This document shows positions 40,789 to 50,354 of a stretch of DNA of 64,000 bases, in pieces (within the stretch, counting starts at the first letter, position 1; each line of letters starts with the position of its first letter). A program made the translations under genes and the position numbers. The notes beneath the pieces were generated by a model. The model saw nothing but the letters and a program-made list of their open reading frames with translations. It had not been told where the DNA came from and did no database searches. The DNA comes from JBBEAM01 sp040882845. Lineage in GTDB: Bacteria; Pseudomonadota; Alphaproteobacteria; Kiloniellales; DSM-21159. The stretch covers positions 310,001 to 374,000 of the forward strand of contig JBBEAM010000013.1 in the NCBI GenBank assembly GCA_040882845.1. The letters run 5' to 3'.

Positions 40789-43206
40789 ATGAAATTCACT
40801 TTGAGCTGGCTGAAAGACCACCTGGAGACCGAGGCCTCCCTCGCGGAGATCGCGGCCAGGCTGTCGATGATCGGGCTGGAAGTCGAGGGCGTCGAGGACA
40901 GGTCCAAGGAGCTCGCCCCCTTCACCGTCGCCTACGTCAAGGAGGCGAAGCAGCACCCCAACGCCGACCGGCTGCGGGTCTGTCTCGTCGATACCGGCAG
41001 CGAAACAGTCCAGGTGGTCTGCGGCGCGCCCAACGCGCGGACCGGCATGTACGGCGTCTTCGCGCCGGTCGGCGTTCATGTGCCGGGCACCGGCATCGAT
41101 CTGAAGGCCGGCGAGATCCGCGGCGAGAAGTCCAACGGCATGCTGGTCTCCGAGCGGGAGATGGGCCTGTCCGACGACCACGAGGGGATCATCGACCTGG
41201 AGGCCTCCGGGATCGAGGAGCTGCCGCCGCTGGGCACGCCCTTCGCGGCGGTCATGGGCCTCGACGATCCCGTCATCGACGTCGGCATCACCCCGAACCG
41301 CGGCGATTGCCTCTCGGTGCGCGGCATCGCCCGCGACCTGGCCGCCGCCGGGCTCGGCAAGCTGAAGCCGCTGCAGGCGCCCAAGGTCGAGGGGAGCTTC
41401 GACTCGCCGCTCACGTGGCGGCGCGATCTGCCGGACGACCGTCAGGACGCCTGCCCCTACGTTGCCGGGCGCTATTTCAAAGGCGTGACCAACGCTCCCA
41501 GCCCGAAGTGGATGCAGCGCCGCCTGACCGCCATAGGCCTGCGGCCGATCTCGGCGCTGGTCGATATCACCAACTACGTGACCTACGATCTCGGCCGGCC
41601 GCTGCACGTTTTCGACGCCGACAAGGTTACGGGCGATCCGACCATGCGGATGGCGCGGGACGGCGAGGTGATTCTCGCCCTCGACGAGCGGACCTACACC
41701 CTCTCGCCGGAGATGGTGGTGATCGCGGACGAAACCCGGGTCGAGGGCATCGGCGGCGTGATGGGCGGCGAGCTTTCCGGCTGCACCGCCGAGACGACCA
41801 ACGTCTTCCTCGAGGTGGCGCTGTTCGATCCGGTGATGGTCGCCACCACCGGCCGGACGCTCGGCATCCTCTCCGACGCCCGCTACCGCTTCGAGCGCGG
41901 CCTCGATCCGCAGTCGGCGGTCTGGGGCGTCGAGGTGGCGGCCCGCCTGGTGCAGGAGCTCTGCGGCGGCGAAGTCAGCCATACGGTCTCCGCCGGCGAA
42001 GTTCCCGATCCGGCCCGCGAGATCGAACTGCGCGTCAACCGCTGCCTGACCCTGGGCGGCATCGACGTTGCCAAGGCCGAACAGATCCGCATCCTCGGCG
42101 ACCTCGGCTTCGGGGTCGAGGATAGGGGAGAGACCCTGCTCTGCACGACGCCGTCCTGGCGCCCCGACGTCGAGGGCGAGGCCTGTCTGGTCGAGGAGGT
42201 GCTGCGCATCCACGGCTACGACAAGTTGCCGCAGACCCCGCTGGAGCTCGATACAACCCTGCCGCTGCCGGCGCTGACCCTGCGTCAGCGCCGGGTCTCC
42301 GCGGCGCGCACGGCGCTCTGCTGGTCGGGGCTGGACGAGGCGGTGACCTTCTCCTTCCTGGCGAGCCCCGTGGCCGAGCTGTTCGGCGGCGTGCCCGAGA
42401 GCCTGCGGCTCGACAATCCGATCTCCAGCGATCTCGATGTGATGCGCCCCTCGGTGTTGCCCAACCTGATCCAGGCGGCGGTGCGCGCCGCCGACAAGGG
42501 GCTCGGCGACGCCGGAATCTTCGAGGTCGCGCCCTATTACCTGGACGACACGCCAGAAGGGCAGGTGCTGGTCGCCACGGCGCTGCGCACGGGCATGACC
42601 GGACCGCGCAACTGGGCGGACAAGCCGCGCCCGGTCGATGCCTTCGACGCCAAGGCCGATGCCCTGCGCGTGCTGGAGGCCTGCGGCGCGCCGGTCGAGA
42701 ACCTGCAGGTGACCGAGGATGCGCCGGCCTGGTACCACCCCGGCCGCTCGGGCGTGCTGCGGCTCGGACCCAAGGTGCTGGCCCGCTTCGGCGAGCTGCA
42801 TCCGGGCGTGCTGCGGCGCATGGAGCTGAAGGGCCGGGCGGCGGCCTGCGAGGTCTTCCTCGAGGAGATCCCAGAGCCGAAGAAGAAGGACGGCAAGCTG
42901 AAGCCGGCGCTGGAACTCTCGCCCTTCCAGCCGATCGAGCGCGACTTCGCCTTCGTGGTCGATGTCGGGGTGAGCGCGGAGAAGCTGATCCGCGCCGCCA
43001 AGGGCGCCGACAAGGAACTCGTCACCCGGGTCGATCTCTTCGACCTCTATCAGGGCAAGGGCGTCGCCCAGGGCAAGAAGTCCCTGGCCATCGCCGTGAC
43101 CCTGCAGCCGCGCGAGAAGACCTTCACCGACGAGGACCTCGAGGCGATCTCGAAGAAGATCGTCGCCCAGGTCGAAAAGGCGACCGGCGGCACGCTCAGG
43201 AGCTAG
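40789..43206 (+). CDS. pheT: Phenylalanine-tRNA ligase beta subunit
   Basis: 805 residues with the usual order: an N-terminal tRNA-binding OB domain (about 40-150), the B3/B4 editing domain (about 210-390), the B5 DNA-binding-like domain, a catalytic-like core, and a C-terminal FDX-ACB domain starting ELSPFQPIERDFAFVV. Length is normal. It follows pheS with a 3-bp gap and converges on the SIMPL gene with a 12-bp gap. Confidence 0.95.
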   Translation: MKFTLSWLKDHLETEASLAEIAARLSMIGLEVEGVEDRSKELAPFTVAYVKEAKQHPNADRLRVCLVDTGSETVQVVCGAPNARTGMYGVFAPVGVHVPGTGIDLKAGEIRGEKSNGMLVSEREMGLSDDHEGIIDLEASGIEELPPLGTPFAAVMGLDDPVIDVGITPNRGDCLSVRGIARDLAAAGLGKLKPLQAPKVEGSFDSPLTWRRDLPDDRQDACPYVAGRYFKGVTNAPSPKWMQRRLTAIGLRPISALVDITNYVTYDLGRPLHVFDADKVTGDPTMRMARDGEVILALDERTYTLSPEMVVIADETRVEGIGGVMGGELSGCTAETTNVFLEVALFDPVMVATTGRTLGILSDARYRFERGLDPQSAVWGVEVAARLVQELCGGEVSHTVSAGEVPDPAREIELRVNRCLTLGGIDVAKAEQIRILGDLGFGVEDRGETLLCTTPSWRPDVEGEACLVEEVLRIHGYDKLPQTPLELDTTLPLPALTLRQRRVSAARTALCWSGLDEAVTFSFLASPVAELFGGVPESLRLDNPISSDLDVMRPSVLPNLIQAAVRAADKGLGDAGIFEVAPYYLDDTPEGQVLVATALRTGMTGPRNWADKPRPVDAFDAKADALRVLEACGAPVENLQVTEDAPAWYHPGRSGVLRLGPKVLARFGELHPGVLRRMELKGRAAACEVFLEEIPEPKKKDGKLKPALELSPFQPIERDFAFVVDVGVSAEKLIRAAKGADKELVTRVDLFDLYQGKGVAQGKKSLAIAVTLQPREKTFTDEDLEAISKKIVAQVEKATGGTLRS

Positions 43207-43218
43207 TCTCCGGGGAAG

Positions 43219-43974
43219 CTAATCCTCCAGGGAAAAGTCGATGGTCGAGACGACGCGGACCTTCTTGTAAAGCTGCGCCGGTTCGTAGATGCCCGGCGCG
43301 TCGTCGCGCGGCAGGATCTGGAACACCCCCTGGTTGGCGACCCGGATGCCGCCCACGGCGGCCCCGGAGTCCGCGGCGAACTGCTCGGCGCCCTGGCGCG
43401 CGTTGGCCGTGGCCTCGGCGATCATCTCCGGCTTGATAGCGGTCAGCTCCGTGAACAGGAAGCTCGGCCCGGTGGTCGGGCTGTAGTTGTTGGGGTCGTT
43501 GCCCAGCACCACGCCCTGGCTGACCAGGCGCCCGAGCCCGCCGCTCAGTTCGGCCACGGCGTCGACCTCGGTGGAGCGCAGCACGATGGTCTGCGAGGCG
43601 ATGAAGCGCGGCCCGCTCAAGGGACCGGAGTTGTAGACCTGGGCTTGGCGGTCGGTGACCCGCAGATCCTGGGGCTCGATCTCCTCCTCGCCGAAGCCCG
43701 CCTCGGTCAGGAAGTCCTCGATCAGCGCGGCGTTGCGTTCCAGGTCGCGCTGCACCTCGACAAGGTCGTCGCCGCCGACGACGAAGGACAAGGGCCAGAT
43801 CGCCAGGTCGGCCTTGACCTCGCGCTCGGAGATGCCCTTGACCGAAACGTAGCGGTCGGCGGTGCCGTGGGCGCGCAGCCCCTCGGCGACGAACCAGCCA
43901 GCCAGGCCCATCCCGATCGCGAGCAGCAAGGCGGCGGGCAGGAAAACGCCGTAGCGGTCTTTGAGGTCGGACAT
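43219..43974 (-). CDS. SIMPL-domain (DUF541) periplasmic protein
   Basis: 251 residues with an N-terminal signal-anchor (about 11-30) and a SIMPL domain starting VSVKGISEREVKADLAIWPL, with the later FTELTAIKPEMIAEATANARQGAEQFA. Family members are envelope proteins linked to oxidative-stress tolerance, and their biochemical role is not established. Nothing in the neighbourhood refines it. Confidence 0.82.
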   Translation of the reverse strand: MSDLKDRYGVFLPAALLLAIGMGLAGWFVAEGLRAHGTADRYVSVKGISEREVKADLAIWPLSFVVGGDDLVEVQRDLERNAALIEDFLTEAGFGEEEIEPQDLRVTDRQAQVYNSGPLSGPRFIASQTIVLRSTEVDAVAELSGGLGRLVSQGVVLGNDPNNYSPTTGPSFLFTELTAIKPEMIAEATANARQGAEQFAADSGAAVGGIRVANQGVFQILPRDDAPGIYEPAQLYKKVRVVSTIDFSLED

Positions 43975-44297
43975 GGAGAAGATCCCCGATGAGGTTGCAC
44001 CCGCGCCGAGCCTGCCCCGGATTCAAGGCGGAACTGGGGCGAAGAGGGGGTTAGGTTTCGACCCTCACGAGAGGCCAGGTTGCCGGCCAGTTCTTTGTCC
44101 ACATTCGCGCCCGGTAATAGGCGAGGAGGGAGTAGTTCCAGCCTCGTGCCCAGGCTCAGTGACGCTCCGGTCGAAGTACACCAGATCGAGCTCGGTCAAC
44201 GGCGAGCAAGGCGACGGGTAGCCCGTGCGCCGCCAGGCCCTCCAGCTCCGCCAGCAGGTTGTGCTGCGTGCCGATCTGCTCCTCAGCATAGGGTTCC
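43975..44297. other. Gene-free 323-bp stretch, possible gene remnant
   Basis: No intact gene with a start is visible. On the minus strand a helix-like reading (AEEQIGTQHNLLAELEGLAAHG) runs for about 45 codons from just after the 44298 gene's stop and then hits a stop. It may be the remnant of a small gene, but I recognise no family. No convincing promoter or hairpin was seen. Confidence 0.3.
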
Positions 44298-44849
44298 TCA
44301 CTTAAAGGAGAGGGCTCCAAGGTAGCTTTGCAGATCGGAGAGGGAGATTGATCGCTCTCCCTTGTGGCAGAACACGCCGTTCAATGCGTACTTGTATCCC
44401 TGCTCTCGAGGCTCCTCATAGAGATAGAAGCCGATGCAGTTACCAAAGGGAAGGTGGAAAGTGATGTAATTCAAACGTCCTGCTTGCTTGACCTCGGACC
44501 AGTCTGTCGCCTCCGCCATCCAGAAAAAGCGGTCCTCGAAGTGCGCTCTCAGTGGCAGCTGCAGTTCCGGATCGACATAGCTTCGTAGCCCAGATACGGC
44601 GAGCTCCAAGTTTCGGAAGACCTCGTCGTGCTCTCCATACACGCCGTAGTAGTCGAACTGACCCCGGGAGTCCGCCCCGGGCTCATTCTCCAGCGTTTCG
44701 CAAGTCATTCCGGCGAAGTCATCCAGAATCAGCCGCGATTCTGAGCAGTCTATTTTCTCGACCGCTGCGAGCGCAGGTGTCGCGAGGCTTCCGAGGACCA
44801 AGATTGAACCTAGGGCTCGCCGGAAGGTTCTCTTTATTTGCTTTCTCAT
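44298..44849 (-). CDS. Exported protein of unknown function
   Basis: 183 residues from an ATG with GGGGAA just upstream. A signal peptide (about 1-28, SLATPALA) is followed by a small globular domain containing four cysteines (for example CSES, MTCETLE, GNCIG, FCHKG), so disulfides are likely. Base composition is visibly less GC-rich than the flanking genes, a sign of foreign origin. I recognise no family. It lies between the SIMPL gene and lepA. Confidence 0.6.
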   Translation of the reverse strand: MRKQIKRTFRRALGSILVLGSLATPALAAVEKIDCSESRLILDDFAGMTCETLENEPGADSRGQFDYYGVYGEHDEVFRNLELAVSGLRSYVDPELQLPLRAHFEDRFFWMAEATDWSEVKQAGRLNYITFHLPFGNCIGFYLYEEPREQGYKYALNGVFCHKGERSISLSDLQSYLGALSFK

Positions 44850-44937
44850 ACATTCCCCGCTTCGCTTTTCCACCGGGAAGGGTAACTGCTAGGCGGGGGA
44901 GGGGGCGAGGCAAAACTTCTTTGGTACGCCACAGCCG

Positions 44938-44966
44938 TTGCACCGAAGGCCGCCCGGCCCTATGTT
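44938..44966 (+). promoter_or_regulatory. Candidate sigma-70 promoter for lepA
   Basis: TTGCAC (44938-44943), 17-bp spacer, TATGTT (44961-44966). The predicted start is about 40 bp before the lepA ATG. Spacing is ideal and both hexamers match at four or more positions. Confidence 0.5.
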
Positions 44967-45013
44967 CCGCCCGCGCGCAAGCAGCGCCGACCCGGCCCTC
45001 ACAGCAGTCCGAC

Positions 45014-46816
<1,803 letters not shown>

Positions 46817-46838
46817 AGTCCCAGGCTGCTTGCGGCGG

Positions 46839-47159
46839 CTATTTCCGGCTGAACCAGCGCCCGCCGCCGCGCTTGCGCGCCAGCATCAGGATCGCGGCGC
46901 CGAGCAGGCAGAGCACGATCACCGCGGGGAACTCCAGCAGCGGCTGGATGAAATCCTGCCACAGCGGACGCCAGACATGGCGCTCGATTCCCGCCTGTGC
47001 GGCGTTGAGGCTGGAGGCGTGGATTTCGAACCAGTACTGGCCGAGCGGAGTGAGAACCAGCGCGCCGTCGCGCAGGCTCGCAAGGAGATCGAGTCCGCCG
47101 GCGACCAACCCGGCGGCAAGTATCAGCCAGCCGATCAAACGGCCGAGAGTGCGCATCAT
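46839..47159 (-). CDS. Small membrane protein of unknown function
   Basis: 106 residues with two clear membrane spans (about 4-26 and 77-95) joined by a Trp/His-containing loop, and a basic C-terminus RKRGGGRWFSRK. It is convergent with lepA, 22 bp apart. I cannot assign a family. GC content is typical of the core genome, and the reading is consistent with a real gene. Confidence 0.6.
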   Translation of the reverse strand: MMRTLGRLIGWLILAAGLVAGGLDLLASLRDGALVLTPLGQYWFEIHASSLNAAQAGIERHVWRPLWQDFIQPLLEFPAVIVLCLLGAAILMLARKRGGGRWFSRK

Positions 47160-47271
47160 CCCATCTCCTTGAATTTCCCCGCCGTGCCCGGAGCAAACCT
47201 AGCAGATCGCGGCGCTTGGCACCAAGGCAAGTGCATCCGGCGAAAGCCGCGCCGATAGCGCCGTTCCGGCG

Positions 47272-47300
47272 TTGCATCGCAGCTCAGCCTTGGCTAAGTT
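47272..47300 (+). promoter_or_regulatory. Sigma-70 promoter of tRNA-Ser
   Basis: TTGCAT (47272-47277), exact 17-bp spacer, TAAGTT (47295-47300). Transcription would start about 6 bp before the mature tRNA 5' end. Confidence 0.6.
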
Positions 47301-47312
47301 CCCGCCTCCTGC

Positions 47313-47403
47313 GGATGGGTGGCCGAGCGGTTGAAGGCGCACGCCTGGAACGCGTGTATAGGGTAACCCCCTATCGAGGGTTCGAATCCCTCCCCATCCG
47401 CCA
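47313..47403 (+). tRNA. tRNA-Ser (anticodon GGA)
   Basis: 91 nt including an encoded CCA end. The acceptor stem GGATGGG/CCCATCC is perfect, with discriminator G. The anticodon stem CACGC/GCGTG encloses the loop CTGGAAC, giving anticodon GGA (codons UCC/UCU). The long variable arm (ATAGGGTAACCCCCTAT) is typical of class II tRNA-Ser. The T-arm GAGGG TTCGAAT CCCTC is intact. It marks the left edge of the accessory region. Confidence 0.95.
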
Positions 47404-47425
47404 TATTTCCGTCGAGGGGAAGTCG

Positions 47426-48025
47426 ATGAGCAAGCGGTGCTCAGCTAGTCCAAGAATTCCGCCATCCAAGAGCGGGTGCTTGGCGCAGGACACTGAGCAT
47501 CGGCAATGCGGCACATACTCGGAAATTGTTGAAGCCTACCAGAGGGGCCACGCGGAAATTTTCGAAGAAGAGCTGCTTTACTATTCTAGCGATTCAATAA
47601 GCGAAACAATTGTTTTGGCAACGTACTCTGAAAAATTAGGCAAGCGTCGCCATTCCCACCAATATAGAAACTCCCCTCGTGCGCTTCAGGAGGCGTTAGG
47701 CATCCTAAAAAGCATGAGATTTTCAGATGACGGCTCATTTGATGAGCTTCATACGTTAATTAGGGAGGGAGTCGGTGGGGTAGTTGGGATTGGACCCTTG
47801 GCGATCTATGATATCTCTTTACGTATTGGAAAGTGCTTGGGTCTGTCCCCAGACAAGGTCTATCTTCACCAAGGGGCTAAAGAAGGCGCTCGGGCGTTGG
47901 GCATCATGGGAAACTCTGTCGATCTAAATCAACTTCCCAAGGAATTTCATAATCTAAGCCCAGCGCAGGCTGAAAACTGCTTGTGTATTTTCAAAAATGA
48001 ACTTCGAGGAATTACGAATAGATAA
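47426..48025 (+). CDS. Orphan protein with helix-hairpin-helix-like segment, tRNA-linked
   Basis: 199 residues starting 22 bp after the tRNA, with GAGGGGAAG before the ATG. The sequence is much more AT-rich than the surroundings and uses codons rare in this genome (TTA, CTA, AAT), so it looks imported. The segment VVGIGPLAIYDISLRIGKCLGL followed by YLHQGAKEGARALGI resembles a helix-hairpin-helix DNA-binding motif, but I cannot name a family. Genes next to tRNA 3' ends are often island cargo. The open frame extends into the tRNA, but that part is not coding. Confidence 0.6.
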   Translation: MSKRCSASPRIPPSKSGCLAQDTEHRQCGTYSEIVEAYQRGHAEIFEEELLYYSSDSISETIVLATYSEKLGKRRHSHQYRNSPRALQEALGILKSMRFSDDGSFDELHTLIREGVGGVVGIGPLAIYDISLRIGKCLGLSPDKVYLHQGAKEGARALGIMGNSVDLNQLPKEFHNLSPAQAENCLCIFKNELRGITNR

Positions 48026-48169
48026 GAATGATCTAGGAACGCAGAAATCAATTGTCACGATATGACCTTGTCAATTTGAATGCCCTGAACTGGCTTGCCG
48101 GTAGCGTTTGTCAAACTCAACCGGCCATACTCCTTCCCTGCGTCCGGCGAAAGCGCTAGCGTCGGCCGC

Positions 48170-48508
48170 ATGAGCAACGTGCCGCGCATTCCCGCCTGCG
48201 GCATGTCGCTCGCTGCAGCCTATGCTTGGTGGCTATCGCGATCTCCAGAGGAAAAACGTCGCCTACGGGTCCAAAGACTAAGGTTCTCGGAGGGCGGGCA
48301 TGCGCAAAACCCCAGAGACGCTGAGTGCGACGCGCTACTCAAAATCGGCCCTGACAAGTGCCGCCGGATCGCCAAGAAACGCGGTAGGCAGGTTGGTCAG
48401 CGATGTTATGCTTCAGCTATGGAGGATATGGCGCATGCCGTAAAGGCAAGTCGAAAGATGAGCTGCCGCCGCTGGATACATGGAACAACTAGAACCGATT
48501 TCTTATAG
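48170..48508 (+). CDS. Doubtful small ORF
   Basis: 112 codons from an ATG without a clear ribosome site. The product is basic with many Arg/Cys and a stretch CRRIAKKRGRQ. It resembles no family I know and overlaps the next ORF by 29 bp. It may be a gene fragment in the degraded accessory strip behind tRNA-Ser. Confidence 0.25.
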   Translation: MSNVPRIPACGMSLAAAYAWWLSRSPEEKRRLRVQRLRFSEGGHAQNPRDAECDALLKIGPDKCRRIAKKRGRQVGQRCYASAMEDMAHAVKASRKMSCRRWIHGTTRTDFL

Positions 48509-48767
48509 ATTTTCGGCATTTGTGCGCAGTGAGGACGGGTCTCTGACCGAGTTTTCCTTGGCAATCTCGAGCCCTCGCGACAGTGGTGAGGGTGATTCAG
48601 TTTGTACGGTCTTTTGTCCTTTCCTGCGCGCAAAGCCGGTCCAAATCTATGGCATTGATCATGAACAAGCTCTTCAGTTGGCACGCCGATACATTGAAAT
48701 AAATCTTGAGTGCGACAACCTCACACTGGTTGATAGCGACGGCAACTCCGTAGGGCTGCCGACTTGA
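48480..48767 (+). CDS. Small DUF6968-like protein
   Basis: 95 residues, acidic, with a compact alpha/beta look: EPISYRFSAFVRSEDG, VCTVFCPFLRAKPVQIYGID, HEQALQLARRYIEINLE, LTLVDSDGNSVGLP. It matches my recollection of the small DUF6968 proteins often scattered in accessory DNA, where an immunity role has been suspected but not shown. Composition is AT-rich like 47426-48025. The start lacks a strong ribosome site. Confidence 0.5.
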   Translation: MEQLEPISYRFSAFVRSEDGSLTEFSLAISSPRDSGEGDSVCTVFCPFLRAKPVQIYGIDHEQALQLARRYIEINLECDNLTLVDSDGNSVGLPT

Positions 48768-48966
48768 TCTCCATGGCCTCGACATGAACAAGGCGTTGCC
48801 GCCCGCGCTCCCCTTCTAAAGCGGACATCCCTTCAACGAGCCAGTCGCTGACGACGCCCGCTAGGGTCGCCCCCTTATTTTCCTGGCCGGATGTGAGAGA
48901 TCGGTTCGGCTGACAGGTCTTGATGTATCGTCTGACGGGAGACGGTTTTTCAGGAGACTGTCCGCA

Positions 48967-49105
48967 CCGCCAGCCACGCTTCAGCGCTCCGTTCGGCCCC
49001 ACGCCGCTTCGATCCGCGGCTGCGGCTACTCCGCGGCCGCGATCCCAGGCTTGCGGCGATCCTCCGGGGCAGAGAACCCCAGCCTGAAACACCGCGTGAC
49101 GGGTC
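48967..49105 (+). repeat. Direct repeat, left copy (about 139 bp)
   Basis: Begins CCGCCAGCCACGCTTCAGCG and ends about GTGACGGGTC. It is nearly identical in its first 70 bp, and similar with small indels thereafter, to 59792-59931, in the same orientation. The two copies bracket the catabolic island. Both fall in non-coding DNA. Confidence 0.8.
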
Positions 49106-49529
49106 TCCGAGCGCGGAACTGCGGGCTTCTGCGCCGGCCGTCTTTCTTTGCCGTTTTCGCAGTACGGGGTGTGCTCGGCGAGGCCGCCAAGGCGATCTCT
49201 GTAGGTGAGGAAACGGGCGGCTAAGTGGAGCCCTTCTCACCCAAGGATACGCGCGCGCGGGGGCCTTCCGGTTGGGCGGCGGGACAGTGTTGATAGCTGG
49301 CCCCGCCCAGGCTTCGAGTAACGCGGTTCCTGGTTAGGGAGTTGCGGCGGTCCGCAGCGCTCTAGGACGGAGCAGCGGAACCGCCGCCCCTTTCGCCTGG
49401 CGGCCCAGCCAAAAGGCCTTACCAACTTTCCTCCGAACCCGGTTAGGCTGCGCGCTCTTTTACCGCGATCTAGTCTTGCAAGCGGCCAGCGGCTGCTCCT
49501 CACTGCGCGTTTTACGGGATCGCAGAGAA

Positions 49530-49541
49530 ATCGTATACAAT
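49530..49541. promoter_or_regulatory. Candidate GntR operator ATCGTATACAAT
   Basis: Differs by one base from the perfect palindrome ATTGTATACAAT at 52162-52173. It is 27 bp upstream of the regulator's GTG start, so it probably mediates autoregulation. The GT-N2-AC core is the classic FadR/FCD-type recognition pattern. Confidence 0.6.
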
Positions 49542-49568
49542 CGACTTCCACACAGATGGTACGGAACC

Positions 49569-50327
49569 GTGGTCGCATCGACAAAACGTGACGAAGCGCA
49601 GCGCTCGGAACTTAGCGCCGGGGAGTTCGCATACTTCCAGCTGCGCGAGCAGATCCTCGACGGCAAGTACGCGGCGGGCGATCACCTGGCCGAGCTCACA
49701 CTCGCAGCGGAGATCGGCGTCAGCCGCACACCGGTGCGCGCCGCCTTGCAGCGTCTGGAAAGCGACGGTCTGGTAGAGTTCAAGCGCAACCAGGGCGCGG
49801 TGGTGCGTGCGCTGCCCGAGGAGGAGGTCGACCAGATCTTCGCCCTACGCGCCCACCTGGAGAGCTTCGCCGCCGGCCTCGTCGCCGAGCGGATCACCGC
49901 GGAGGAACTGGACGCTTTGCGCGCGCTATGCTCGCGGATGGAAGCCGAGGCGGCCAAGAAAGATGCCGACGTCACCTACATCGCCGAGATCAACAAGCAG
50001 TTCCACAGGTCTATCATTCATCTTTCGGGTAACGTCTACCTGGCCCGCTTTGCGGCCAATCTTGTCGATCTCAATTTCATCCTGCGGTCCTACAACCGCT
50101 TTAACCGCCGCGATCTGGAGCGCAGCATGGCGCATCACCGCGAGCTGACCGAGGCCTTCGCCGCGGGCAACGCGGACTGGGCCCGGGGCGTCATGACGGC
50201 GCACGTCCATGTCGGCCGGGTGATCGCGCAGCGGGCGGTCGCGCGCAAAGAAGCCGGTCTTCCAGAGCAAAATGGCAAGGCGAACGGGCGCGGCGGCAGC
50301 AGCGGCAACGGCAAGGCGCGCAGGTAG
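49569..50327 (+). CDS. GntR-family transcriptional regulator, FCD subgroup
   Basis: 252 residues from GTG at 49569. The frame is open to 49476, but that would place the operator inside the gene. The N-terminal winged helix is YFQLREQILDGKYAAGDHLAELTLAAEIGVSRTPVRAALQRL. The C-terminal FCD domain has metal-ligand-type His/Asp residues (EINKQFHRSIIHLSGN, HHRELTEAF, MTAHVHVGR). A Gly/Asn/Ser/Lys-rich tail of about 20 residues follows. FCD regulators usually respond to small carboxylates. It likely controls the flanking TRAP and lyase operons via GTATAC palindromes. Confidence 0.88.
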   Translation: MVASTKRDEAQRSELSAGEFAYFQLREQILDGKYAAGDHLAELTLAAEIGVSRTPVRAALQRLESDGLVEFKRNQGAVVRALPEEEVDQIFALRAHLESFAAGLVAERITAEELDALRALCSRMEAEAAKKDADVTYIAEINKQFHRSIIHLSGNVYLARFAANLVDLNFILRSYNRFNRRDLERSMAHHRELTEAFAAGNADWARGVMTAHVHVGRVIAQRAVARKEAGLPEQNGKANGRGGSSGNGKARR

Positions 50328-50354
50328 GACAGCTGCCATCCCCAAGCGGCGAAC

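Larger units (their letters stand above)
48768..49568. other. Gene-poor 800-bp stretch at the left edge of the catabolic island
   Basis: No supported gene. It contains the left copy of the 139-bp direct repeat, then about 420 bp of GC-rich sequence without recognisable coding signal, and finally the regulator promoter with its GTATAC palindrome. The rest appears to be decayed or non-coding sequence. Confidence 0.5.

Noticed and set aside
39205..42801. A 1198-codon open frame on the minus strand opposite rplT-pheS-pheT
   Set aside because: It is antisense to three unmistakable housekeeping genes; its product is low-complexity and resembles no family. High GC content creates long antisense frames.
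44552..45013. Upstream extension of the lepA reading frame
   Set aside because: The extension is arginine/proline-rich without homology and overlaps the promoter; the canonical LepA N-terminus begins at 45014.
47377..47403. tRNA-Ser 3' end as an integrase attachment site with a downstream duplicate
   Set aside because: I looked for a second copy of the T-arm/acceptor sequence up to 64 kb and saw none, and there is no integrase gene.
47216..47425. Upstream extension of the tRNA-linked orphan through the tRNA gene
   Set aside because: It would require translation of the mature tRNA sequence; an ATG with a ribosome site lies just after the tRNA.
48170..48767. Toxin-antitoxin pair
   Set aside because: Two small overlapping ORFs suggested this, but the first lacks a ribosome site and any known toxin or antitoxin motif.
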